Below are positions 50,962 through 60,272 of a stretch of DNA of 64,000 nucleotides, one piece after another (the stretch's first letter is position 1; every line of letters starts with the position of its first letter). A program made the translations under genes and the position numbers. The notes below the pieces were generated by a model that was given only the letters and a program-made list of their open reading frames with translations, searched no databases and was not told the DNA's origin. Source of the DNA: Myxococcales bacterium (lineage in GTDB: Bacteria > Myxococcota_A > Polyangia > Polyangiales > Polyangiaceae). The stretch lies in the NCBI GenBank assembly GCA_016212965.1, contig JACRDA010000354.1:39033-103032 (forward strand). Reading direction: 5' to 3'.

Positions 50962-51369
50962 ATGAGCGAGCAACGGATCCGCGTGTTGGTTGCCAAGCCC
51001 GGGCTCGACGGTCACGACCGCGGCGCCAAGGTGGTGGCCCGTGCCCTGCGCGATGCCGGCTTCGAGGTCATCTACACGGGCCTTCACCAGACGCCCGAGA
51101 TGATCGCGGCCGCGGCCTTGCAGGAGGACGTCGACTGCGTGGGGCTGTCGATCATGAGCGGCGCGCACAACACGCTGTTTCCGGCCGTGATCGAGGCGCT
51201 CCGCGCCAAGGGCGCCGGCGACGTGGTCGTGTTCGGCGGTGGCATCATCCCCGAGGACGATCGCGCGCGGCTCGAGGCCGCCGGCGTGAAGGGCATCTTC
51301 ACGCCCGGCACACCGCTGTCGCAGATCGTCGCGTGGGTGAAGGCGAACGTGCGCCCGATCGCGGTCTGA
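50962..51369 (+). CDS. small B12-binding domain protein (methylmalonyl-CoA mutase C-terminal type)
   Basis: 135 residues from ATG 50962 (the track's longer GTG adds seven). It carries [23 protein letters not shown] (DxHxxG cobalamin-binding motif), [35 protein letters not shown] (SxL loop), and GGGIIPEDD (GG motif), the complete cobalamin-binding Rossmann domain of methylmalonyl-CoA mutase. In split mutases such a domain is separate from the TIM-barrel subunit; the catalytic barrel is not in the window. It may be the small subunit of such a mutase or a sensor. No other acyl-CoA mutase gene is near. Confidence 0.92.
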   Translation: MSEQRIRVLVAKPGLDGHDRGAKVVARALRDAGFEVIYTGLHQTPEMIAAAALQEDVDCVGLSIMSGAHNTLFPAVIEALRAKGAGDVVVFGGGIIPEDDRARLEAAGVKGIFTPGTPLSQIVAWVKANVRPIAV

Positions 51370-51548
51370 CGGGGCCTCGCTCGACGCACCGCCCGAGCGC
51401 CGCAGCCCGGCGCGTCAGGGGCGCGCCGCCGTGCGCCTGAACGCACGCCGACACTCGGAGCGGCTCGTCTCGTGGGCCTGCGCGCTCCGCGCCTTCGCCC
51501 GCGCGCGCCGTGCGCGAGCGGGCGGTGCGGCACGCCGCGCCGGGCGCC

Positions 51549-51571
51549 TCGATCGGCCGTCGGACGATCGA
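51549..51571. terminator. dyad (possible terminator of the B12-domain gene)
   Basis: TCGATCG and CGATCGA form a 7-bp dyad with a 9-nt loop, followed by TCCACTTTCTCCC. The tract after it is pyrimidine-rich but not a clean T-run, so the call is weak. A shorter CGTGCG/CGCACG dyad lies at 51430-51447. Confidence 0.3.
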
Positions 51572-51698
51572 TCCACTTTCTCCCACCATGTTTGCCCATT
51601 GGCCTCTATTTCATCCTGGTACGTCGCGCTTGATGTAGGTATAAGTATGTGTGAAAGCGCCTTGCGTCTACATCGGATCCGCGAAATTTCACGAACTA

Positions 51699-51728
51699 TT
51701 GACTCGTTTGGCCACTCGAACGTAGCGT
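51699..51728 (+). promoter_or_regulatory. candidate dcw promoter
   Basis: TTGACT (51699-51704) lies 18 bp from TAGCGT (51723-51728). The -10 match is poor, but the position directly before the MraZ-box-like repeats is as expected for an autoregulated mraZ promoter. Confidence 0.4.
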
Positions 51729-51739
51729 CGCTGCGCTCG

Positions 51740-51764
51740 TGGGAAAAAGTGGTAGGCAGTGGCT
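51740..51764 (+). promoter_or_regulatory. MraZ-box-like operator, three TGG repeats at 10-bp spacing
   Basis: TGGGA (51740), TGGTA (51750) and TGGCT (51760) occur exactly 10 bp apart, with 5-bp spacers. MraZ of other bacteria binds direct repeats of TGGGN spaced by 5 nt upstream of mraZ. The last repeat ends 22 bp before the mraZ start codon. Confidence 0.6.
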
Positions 51765-51786
51765 GCCACGAGGCGACAGAGGCGGG

Positions 51787-52236
51787 ATGTTTCGAGGTCA
51801 CTTCGAGCACGCGATCGACGAGAAGGGCCGCACCAGCCTGCCGGCGCGGTTCCGTCAGGCGTTGCCCGACCCCGGCGACACGCGCCTCGTCGTCACGCCG
51901 AACCTCTTCGACCCCTGCCTCGACGTGTACCCGATGCACGCGTGGGAAGAGGTCGAGGCCAAGGTCGCCGGGTTCAAGCGCTGGGACCGCGACGTGCAGC
52001 GCTTCCGGCGCGCCTACGTGTCGGCGGCCGTCGAGTGCGAGCTCGACAAGGCCGGCCGTGTGCTCGTGCCCGCGCAGCTGCGCGAGCGCGCGGGCCTCGT
52101 CAAGGAAGTCCTGTGGGCCGGCGTGGGCACCACCATGGAGCTCTGGGCGAAGGAGCGCTTCCACGCAGCGCAGGCGCTTCCGCCCGAGGAGCTCGAGCGC
52201 TGGCAACGGGCCGTGCAGGAGAAGCTCGAGCTATGA
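51787..52236 (+). CDS. mraZ: transcriptional regulator MraZ
   Basis: 149 residues from ATG 51787 (GAGGCGGG just upstream); the track's longer start adds 16 residues with no domain. Two SpoVT-AbrB-like halves are visible: MFRGHFEHAIDEKGRTSLPARFRQ, and ECELDKAGRVLVPAQLRERAGL. MraZ forms a ring and represses the dcw operon by binding direct TGGGN repeats upstream, and matching repeats are found here. It overlaps rsmH by 4 bp (ATGA), the first of a chain of overlaps through the operon. Confidence 0.95.
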   Translation: MFRGHFEHAIDEKGRTSLPARFRQALPDPGDTRLVVTPNLFDPCLDVYPMHAWEEVEAKVAGFKRWDRDVQRFRRAYVSAAVECELDKAGRVLVPAQLRERAGLVKEVLWAGVGTTMELWAKERFHAAQALPPEELERWQRAVQEKLEL

Positions 52237-53246
52237 ACGTCGTCAACGTCGTGCCGCTGCCCTTCCGGATCATGGCTAGCCAGAGCGACGAGCCGCACAT
52301 CTCGGTGTTGCGCCGCGAGGTCGTCGAGGCGCTCGCGCCTCGCGCCGGTGGCGTCTACGTGGACGCGACGCTGGGAGCCGGCGGGCACGCGGAGGCGATC
52401 CTGGCCGTGCCGGGCACCCGGCTCGTGGGCATCGATCGCGACACGCACGCCCTCGGGCTCGCGCGGGCACGGCTCGCGAGCTCGAGCGAGCGCTTCGTCG
52501 GGCGGCAGGCGCGCTTCTCGGAGATCGCCGCGGTGCTCGCGGAGCTCGGTCTCGAGCGGGTCGACGGCATCGTCGCCGACCTCGGCATCTCGTCCATGCA
52601 GCTCGACGACGCGGCGCGCGGCCTCTCGTTCCGCGAGAACGGGCCGCTCGACATGCGCATGGACCCGAGCGCGGGCGAGACGGCGCGCGAGCTCGCCGCC
52701 CGCCTCTCCGACGAGGAGCTCACGGCGGTCATCCTGCGCTACGGCGAGGAGCGGCGTGCCCGGCGCGTGGCGCGTTGCATCAAGCAGGCGCTCGAGCGCG
52801 GCGAGCTCGAGACCACGCTCGATCTCCGGCGCGCGGTGATCCGCGCCGTGGGACCGAATCGCACCGGCGGCGTCGATCCGGCCACGCGTACCTTCCAGGC
52901 CCTGCGCATCGCGGTGAACGAGGAGCTCACGGAGCTCGAGGCCCTGCTCGCGGCGGCCGTGGACCTCCTGGCGCCCGGAGCGCGCGCCGCCGGCGAGCGC
53001 CCGGCGCAGGGCGGCACGCTCGCCGTCATCGCGTTCCACTCCCTCGAGGACCGGATGGTCAAGCGCGCGCTCGGCGAGCGCACGCTGTGGCAGCCGCTCT
53101 TCAAGAAGCCGGTGATGGCGAGCGCGGCCGAGTGCGAGGCCAACCCGCGGGCCCGCAGTGCCAAGCTTCGCGCGGCGCGCCGGCTCTCGCTGTCGCTCGC
53201 CGCGCCACCCGGCACTCGTCGCGAGCGGGAGGCGCCCGAGGCGTGA
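52233..53246 (+). CDS. rsmH: 16S rRNA (cytosine1402-N4)-methyltransferase
   Basis: 337 residues from ATG 52233, overlapping mraZ (ATGA) and having AGGAG upstream; an internal ATG at 52272 has no ribosome site. The Rossmann methyltransferase shows HISVLRREVVEAL, VYVDATLGAGGHAEAIL (SAM loop), GIDRDTHAL, VDGIVADLGISSMQLDDAARGLSF, TRTFQALRIAVNEEL and AVIAFHSLEDRMVKRAL, the family signatures. It methylates C1402 of 16S rRNA and is regularly second in dcw clusters. It overlaps the next gene by 4 bp (GTGA). Confidence 0.96.
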   Translation: MNVVNVVPLPFRIMASQSDEPHISVLRREVVEALAPRAGGVYVDATLGAGGHAEAILAVPGTRLVGIDRDTHALGLARARLASSSERFVGRQARFSEIAAVLAELGLERVDGIVADLGISSMQLDDAARGLSFRENGPLDMRMDPSAGETARELAARLSDEELTAVILRYGEERRARRVARCIKQALERGELETTLDLRRAVIRAVGPNRTGGVDPATRTFQALRIAVNEELTELEALLAAAVDLLAPGARAAGERPAQGGTLAVIAFHSLEDRMVKRALGERTLWQPLFKKPVMASAAECEANPRARSAKLRAARRLSLSLAAPPGTRREREAPEA

Positions 53247-53848
53247 AAGGCCGCGGCTTCCTCGCGCTCTGGGTGCTCGCGGTGCTCGCGACCGTCGCGG
53301 CGTTCGTCGTGCACCTCGGCCTGCGCGGTCGCATCGTCGACCTCGGCTACAAGCTCGGGCGCGTGCGCGCCGAGCAGGCGCGCCTGCGCGAGGTCACGCG
53401 CGTGCTGGAGCTCGAGGCCGCGAGCCATCGCGCTCCGCAGCGCGTCGAGATGGTGGCGCGCACGCTGCTCGGCATGACGCCCCCCGCCCCCGAGCGCATC
53501 CTCCCGGTGCGCCACTTCTTCCCGCGCGGCGCGGAGGAGCCCGAACCGCAGGCGGGCGGCGAGGGCGCGAGCACCGCGGCGCCGAGCGCTGCCAAGCCGG
53601 CGCCCTCCGCGGCGCCGCGTGCGCCGGCGCCCGCGGCTCTCGGGAGCCTGCCGGGAGGGCTCCGCGCACCCGGGAAGGCGCCGCTCGCGGCGCCGGGGGG
53701 GAGCACCGGCGCGCCTCTGCCGCCCAGCCTGCCGCCGCCGCCCGTCGTCCTACCGCCCGCCGATCCGCTCGGCGCCGAGGCCATGCCCGCCGCCGCTCTC
53801 GGGCGCGCGGAGCCCGCGCCGCCGGCACCCGCGGGGGGGCCGCCGTGA
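53243..53848 (+). CDS. ftsL: FtsL-like cell-division protein with long disordered tail
   Basis: 201 residues from GTG 53243, overlapping rsmH (GTGA). The N-terminal 25 residues form a transmembrane helix (FLALWVLAVLATVAAFVVHLGL). A leucine-zipper-like coiled coil follows (LGYKLGRVRAEQARLREVTRVLELEAASHRAPQRVEMVARTLLGM), as in FtsL. Normal FtsL is ~100-120 residues; here an additional ~100-residue Pro/Ala-rich tail runs to the end with no folded motif. FtsL with FtsB/FtsQ licenses FtsW/FtsI. Position between rsmH and ftsI is the usual one for ftsL and supports the call; sequence identity to known FtsL is inherently low. Confidence 0.8.
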   Translation: MKGRGFLALWVLAVLATVAAFVVHLGLRGRIVDLGYKLGRVRAEQARLREVTRVLELEAASHRAPQRVEMVARTLLGMTPPAPERILPVRHFFPRGAEEPEPQAGGEGASTAAPSAAKPAPSAAPRAPAPAALGSLPGGLRAPGKAPLAAPGGSTGAPLPPSLPPPPVVLPPADPLGAEAMPAAALGRAEPAPPAPAGGPP

Positions 53849-55932
53849 AGAACCTCGAGCTCGGGCGTGCGCAGGGCGTCCGGACGCGCATGGGCGTCCT
53901 GTGCGGAACGCTCGCGCTCGGGCTCAGCCTGGTCCTCACCGGCGCGTACAACATCCAGGTGCGGGACACCGACGGCTGGCGCGCGCTCGCCGAGAAACAG
54001 CGCCTGCGCCGCCTGCACGTGACCCCGAAGCGCGGCACCGTCACCGACCGCAACGGCACGCCGCTCGCCGTGAGCGTCGAGGTCCCGAGCGTGTCCGTCG
54101 ACGCCATCGAGATGCTGCGCGGCATCGACGAGGCCTACGTGCCGATGCGCATCGAGCAGTACGGCGAGCGCATCGCCGCGGCCCTCGGCCTGCCGGTCGA
54201 GGACGTGGTCGAGAAGATCTCGCGGCGCAGGCGCTTCGCGTGGCTCAAGCGCCGCGTGACGCCCGACGAGGTGGAGGCGGTGCGCGCGCTCGGTGACCCG
54301 AGTGAGCGCTACCCGGTGCGCGGTCTCAACGTCGAGGGCGAGGGGCAGCGCTTCTACCCGCAGCGCGAGCTCGCGGCCAACGTGCTCGGCTTCGTCGACA
54401 ACGACGGGCAGGGGCGCGAGGGCATCGAGCTGTCGCTGAACGAGGAGCTCACCGGCAAGCGCGAGGAGATCCGGGGCGTGCGCGATCGCGCCGGGCGCCT
54501 CATCTTCTCCGAGGGCGTCGAGGACGAGGCGGCGCTCGCGGGCCACAACGTCGAGCTCACCATCGACCAGAACATCCAGTTCATCGCCGAGCGCGAGCTC
54601 GGCATCGCCATGAAGACCCACGAGGCCGCGGGCGGCTCGGTCATCGTGCTCGACCCGAGCACGGGCGAGATCCTGGCCATGGCGAGCGCTCCCGGCTTCA
54701 ACCCCAACGACTACGGCGCGAGCGAGGCCGACGGTCGCCGCAATCGCGCGACCGCCGATCGCTTCGAGCCGGGCTCGAGCATGAAGGTCTTCTCGATGGC
54801 GACGGCACTCGCCCAGAAGTCCGTCGAGCCCACCACGCAGATCTACTGCGAGGAGGGGCACATGCCGATCGACAACGTCGTCATCCACGACACGCACCCG
54901 GCCAAGTGGCTCTCGCCCACGCAGATCCTCCAGGTGTCGAGCAACATCGGCATGGCCAAGATCGCGCTCGCGCTCGGGCCGCGGCGCCTCTACGAGGGCT
55001 TCCGCCGCTTCGGCTTCGGTGAGCGCTCCGGCGTGCCGGTGCCGTACGAGGCGAGCGGCGTGCTGCGGCCGCGCGCCCGCGACTGGGTACCCGTCGAGAC
55101 GGCCTCGGCGGCCTTCGGTCAGGGCGTGAGCGTCACGAACCTGCAGCTCGCACTCGCGCTCGGTGCCGTCGCGAACCGCGGTCGGCTGCTCGAGCCCGTG
55201 CTGGTCCGCAAGATCACCGACGGCACCGGCGTGGTGCTGAACGAGACGACGACCAAGGTGCGGCGCCGGGTCGTGTCGGCCGAGACGGCGCGGCTCGTGG
55301 GGGAGATGATCGCCTCGGTCACCGAGGGCGAGGGCACCGGCAAGGAGGCCGCCGTGCCCGGCTTTCGGGTGGCGGGCAAGACCGCGACGGCGCAGAAGAT
55401 CGACCCGGCGACCGGGCGCTACAACGACACGACGTACGTGGCGTCCTTCGTGGGCTTCGTGCCGGTCGACAAGCCGCGCCTCGTCATCTCGGTCGTGGTC
55501 GACGAGCCGATGGCGGGCACGACGGCGGGCGGCGCGGTGGCGGCGCCGGTGTTCCGGCGCGTGGCCGAGCAGACGCTGCGCTACCTCGGGGTGCGCCCGG
55601 AGGGCACCCAGAACGCGAAGCTCGCCGACGTCGCCGCGTACGCCGACGGGCAGGACCCGGCCAAGGCCGCCTACCAGGCGCTCGATCCCCGGCCGGCGTC
55701 GTCGGCTCCCGCGGCCGTGGTGCCGGCGCTCGGCGCGCGCGGCGGGGGGACGCAGGTGCGGCTCCCCGACCTCGCCGGCTTCCCGGTACGCGACGCCATC
55801 CAGAAGGCGCTCGAGCTCGAGCTCGTGCCGATCGTCGAGGGAACGGGCAAGCTCGACAGCATGGACCCGCCGGCGGGCTCGCTCGTGCCGAAGGGCGCGA
55901 AGCTCACCCTCATCTTCGAGCCGCCCACGTGA
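53845..55932 (+). CDS. ftsI: septal peptidoglycan transpeptidase PBP3 with C-terminal PASTA
   Basis: 695 residues from GTG 53845, overlapping ftsL (GTGA). It has an N-terminal membrane helix (GVLCGTLALGLSLVLTGAYNIQV), a pedestal domain (PKRGTVTDRNGTPLAVSVEVPSV), then the transpeptidase: PGSSMKVF (S311, K314), SSN (365-367). The third motif reads GKTATAQK (K512-T-A514), where KTG is usual. A single PASTA-like domain closes the protein (VRLPDLAGFPVRDAIQKALELELVPIVEGTGK...DSMDPPAGSLVPKGAKL). It crosslinks septal peptidoglycan with FtsW. The PASTA domain is common in Gram-positive PBPs and in myxobacterial FtsI, not in the enterobacterial one. Confidence 0.93.
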   Translation: MKNLELGRAQGVRTRMGVLCGTLALGLSLVLTGAYNIQVRDTDGWRALAEKQRLRRLHVTPKRGTVTDRNGTPLAVSVEVPSVSVDAIEMLRGIDEAYVPMRIEQYGERIAAALGLPVEDVVEKISRRRRFAWLKRRVTPDEVEAVRALGDPSERYPVRGLNVEGEGQRFYPQRELAANVLGFVDNDGQGREGIELSLNEELTGKREEIRGVRDRAGRLIFSEGVEDEAALAGHNVELTIDQNIQFIAERELGIAMKTHEAAGGSVIVLDPSTGEILAMASAPGFNPNDYGASEADGRRNRATADRFEPGSSMKVFSMATALAQKSVEPTTQIYCEEGHMPIDNVVIHDTHPAKWLSPTQILQVSSNIGMAKIALALGPRRLYEGFRRFGFGERSGVPVPYEASGVLRPRARDWVPVETASAAFGQGVSVTNLQLALALGAVANRGRLLEPVLVRKITDGTGVVLNETTTKVRRRVVSAETARLVGEMIASVTEGEGTGKEAAVPGFRVAGKTATAQKIDPATGRYNDTTYVASFVGFVPVDKPRLVISVVVDEPMAGTTAGGAVAAPVFRRVAEQTLRYLGVRPEGTQNAKLADVAAYADGQDPAKAAYQALDPRPASSAPAAVVPALGARGGGTQVRLPDLAGFPVRDAIQKALELELVPIVEGTGKLDSMDPPAGSLVPKGAKLTLIFEPPT

Positions 55933-57596
55933 CGAGCGCCATGAGCCACCGGAGCGATCCCGACCCGAGCGTGCCCGCGCCTCGCGAGCGCGTCGTCGGC
56001 GCGGAGGCCGCGGGGCGGGAGCCCGAGGCCGCATGCGGCGCCACCCTCGGCTCCCTGCTCCGCGCGCTCCCCGGAGCGAGCGTGACGCCGGGCGCCGACC
56101 TCGCGCTCCCGCTCATCGGGGTGCGCCAGGACTCGCGCGCCGTGGCTCCGGGCGAGCTCTTCGTCGTGCTGCGCGGGCGGAGCTCCGACGGGGCTGCCTT
56201 CGTACCGGCCGCGCTCTCGGCCGGTGCGGTGGCGCTGCTCGTCGAGCGCGGGCGCGCGCTCGACGCGCGCGGCCTACCCTGCGTGGAAGTGGACGACGTG
56301 CGCCGCGCGATGGCGCAGGCGGCCGCCCATGTCCACGGCGACCCCACGCGCGCCCTCGAGGTGGTCGGCATCACCGGCACGAACGGCAAGACGACCGTTG
56401 CCCACCTCGTGGCCGCGTGCCTCGGAGCGGCGGGCCGGCGGCCGGGCATCATCGGCACCCTCGGCTGGCGCTTCGAGGAGCACGGCGCGCCCGGCAGCCA
56501 CACGAGCCCCGAGGCCGACGAGCTGCATCGGCTCGCGGCGCGCCTGCGCGCGCTCGGGGCCACGCACCTCGTGATGGAGGTGTCGTCGATCGCGCTCGCG
56601 GCCGAACGGGTGGCGGGGGTGGGCTTCGCGGTCGCCGCCTTCACGAACCTGACGCAGGACCACCTCGACTACCACGGCTCGATGGCGGCCTACGCCGCGG
56701 CCAAGGACCGGCTGTTCCTCGACTTCGCGCCCCGCGCCGCGGTCGTGAACGTCGACGATCCGCACGGCGCGGAGCTCGCGGCGCGGCTCGCCGCGGTCGG
56801 GCGCCCGGCGCTCACCGTGTCGCTCGGGCGCGCCGACGGGTCGAGCGCGGCCACGGTGCTCGCCGAGCGCGTGGTCGCGACGGCACGCGGCATCGAGCTC
56901 GTGCTGCGGACCCCCGCAGGCCCGCTCGTCCTCGAGTCCGCCCTCGTGGGGCGTCACAACGCCGAGAACCTCGTGGTGGCCCTCGGCTGCGCGCTCGCCC
57001 TCGGCCTACCGGCAGAGGTCGCGGTCCGCGCGCTCGGCGCCGTCGGGCCGGTGCCCGGGCGCCTCGAGCGCTGCGACGAGGTGGGCCGGGACGACGTCGT
57101 CGCCGTGGTCGACTACGCCCACACCCCCGACGCCCTCGAGCGCGTGCTCGCGAGCCTGCGGCCACTGTGCGCCGGGCGCCTGATCTGCGTGTTCGGCTGC
57201 GGCGGCGACCGCGACGCCGGCAAGCGCGAGCCCATGGGCGAGGCCGTGGCGCGCGGCGCCGACATCGGCATCGTCACGAACGACAACCCGCGCAGCGAGG
57301 AACCAGAGCGCATCGCCGCCGCGGTGGAGGCCGGCCTGGTGCGCGGCGGCGCGCGCGCGGACGCGAGCTTCGCCGCCGAGCCGGGCGGCGGCGCCCGCTA
57401 CCTCGTGGAGCTCGACCGAGCGCGCGCCATCGCGCTCGCGGTTGCGCACGCGCGGCCGGGCGACGTGGTGCTCGTGGCGGGCAAGGGGCACGAGCCGTAC
57501 CAGATCATCGGGACGATGGTGGCCTCCTTCGACGATCGCGTCGAGCTCCGGCGGGCCCTGTCCCGACGGCGCAGCGCGAGCGGGGAGGTGAGCTGA
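55929..57596 (+). CDS. murE: UDP-N-acetylmuramoyl-tripeptide synthetase (meso-DAP-adding)
   Basis: 555 residues from GTG 55929, overlapping ftsI (GTGA); ATG 55941 is an alternative. The Mur ligase shows IGVRQDSRAVAPGELFV, the P-loop VGITGTNGKTTVAHL, the HLDYHGSM segment, KxxLF-type NDRL, HNAENLVVAL, VDYAHTPDALERVL and VTNDNPRSEEP. The DNPR motif (versus DDPN) marks use of meso-diaminopimelate. GKGHEPYQIIG completes the C-terminal domain. It adds DAP to UDP-MurNAc-L-Ala-D-Glu. The ~35-residue N-terminal extension is Pro/Glu-rich and probably unstructured. Confidence 0.95.
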   Translation: MTSAMSHRSDPDPSVPAPRERVVGAEAAGREPEAACGATLGSLLRALPGASVTPGADLALPLIGVRQDSRAVAPGELFVVLRGRSSDGAAFVPAALSAGAVALLVERGRALDARGLPCVEVDDVRRAMAQAAAHVHGDPTRALEVVGITGTNGKTTVAHLVAACLGAAGRRPGIIGTLGWRFEEHGAPGSHTSPEADELHRLAARLRALGATHLVMEVSSIALAAERVAGVGFAVAAFTNLTQDHLDYHGSMAAYAAAKDRLFLDFAPRAAVVNVDDPHGAELAARLAAVGRPALTVSLGRADGSSAATVLAERVVATARGIELVLRTPAGPLVLESALVGRHNAENLVVALGCALALGLPAEVAVRALGAVGPVPGRLERCDEVGRDDVVAVVDYAHTPDALERVLASLRPLCAGRLICVFGCGGDRDAGKREPMGEAVARGADIGIVTNDNPRSEEPERIAAAVEAGLVRGGARADASFAAEPGGGARYLVELDRARAIALAVAHARPGDVVLVAGKGHEPYQIIGTMVASFDDRVELRRALSRRRSASGEVS

Positions 57597-57597
57597 G

Positions 57598-59141
<1,544 letters not shown>

Positions 59142-59145
<4 letters not shown>

Positions 59146-60272
59146 TCTACGAGCTGTTCTTCCCGCTGCGGCAGCACTACGGCGCGCTCTCCTGGCTCAA
59201 CGTCCTGCGCTACATCCCGTTCCGGACCATCATGGCCACGCTGTCGGCCATGCTGCTCACCTTCCTGCTCGCGCCGTGGTTCATCCGCGAGCTGCGCCGC
59301 AAGCAGATAGGTCAGGTGGTTCGCGCCGACGGGCCCGAGAGTCACCGCATCAAGGCCGGCACCCCCACCATGGGCGGGGCGCTCATCCTGCTGTCGCTCC
59401 TCGTCCCGACGGTGCTGTGGGCCGATCTGCGCAATCCCTTCGTGCTGGCCACGACGGCGGTCACGGCCGGCTATGGTGTCATCGGCTACCTCGACGATTA
59501 CCTGAAGATCAAGCGCAAGAGCTCGGGCGGCCTCCCGGGGCGCTACAAGATCCTGGGCCAGGTGCTCATCGGCGGGGCGGCCATTGCCTACACCTTCCTG
59601 CCGGAGTCACGGCTGCCGCCGGACTGGTACGCCATTCGAACGCGCCTCGCGCTGCCGTTCGTGGCGTTCTCGAAGCTGAACTTCGATCTGCCGGTCGGGC
59701 TCTACATCGCCTTCGCGCTGTTCGTCGTCGTCGCGATGTCGAACGCCGTGAACCTCACCGATGGCCTCGACGGGCTCGCCATAGGCCCGGTCATGACCAA
59801 TGCCGTCGTGTACCTCATCTGGGCCTACGTGACCGGCGCCACGATCGCCCGCTTCCCGCTGGCGGACTACCTCGACATCCCGCGCGTCGCCTCGGTGGGC
59901 GAGCTCGCGGTGTACTGCGGCGCAGTGGTGGGGGCGGGCATAGGCTTTCTCTGGTACAACGCGTACCCGGCGCAGGTCTTCATGGGCGACGTGGGCTCGC
60001 TGGCGCTCGGCGGCGGTCTCGGAATGCTGGCGATCTTCACCAAGACCGAGCTGCTCACGGTGCTGCTCGGCGGCATCTTCGTGCTCGAGGCCGTGAGCGT
60101 CATCGCGCAGGTCGTGTCCTTCAAGCTCACCGGCAAGCGCGTCTTCCTGATGGCGCCCATACACCACCACTTCGAGAAGAAGGGTTGGGCGGAGCCCAAG
60201 GTCATCGTGCGCTTCTGGATCATCTCGATCCTGCTGGCGCTCGTGAGCCTGGCGTCGCTGAAGCTGAGGTGA
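59142..60272 (+). CDS. mraY: phospho-N-acetylmuramoyl-pentapeptide transferase
   Basis: 376 residues from ATG 59142, overlapping murF (ATGA) with GAGGAGG before it. The integral membrane enzyme (about ten helices) shows HRIKAGTPTMGGALIL, GYLDDYLKIKRKSSGGL (Asp pair), the catalytic MSNAVNLTDGLDGLAIG and the final HHHFEKKGWAEPKVIVRFW. It transfers phospho-MurNAc-pentapeptide to undecaprenyl phosphate, giving lipid I. The C-terminus matches the E. coli enzyme in length. Confidence 0.97.

Larger units (their letters stand above)
51370..51786. other. 417-bp intergenic region before the dcw cluster
   Basis: Between the B12-domain gene and mraZ, the first ~200 bp are GC-rich with no credible gene. 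About 51572-51720 is clearly less GC-rich than anywhere nearby (runs such as GTATAAGTATG and GAAATTTC). A dyad near 51549, a promoter candidate (TTGACT) and MraZ-box-like repeats precede the ATG at 51787. No ORF here has coding character. Confidence 0.6.
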
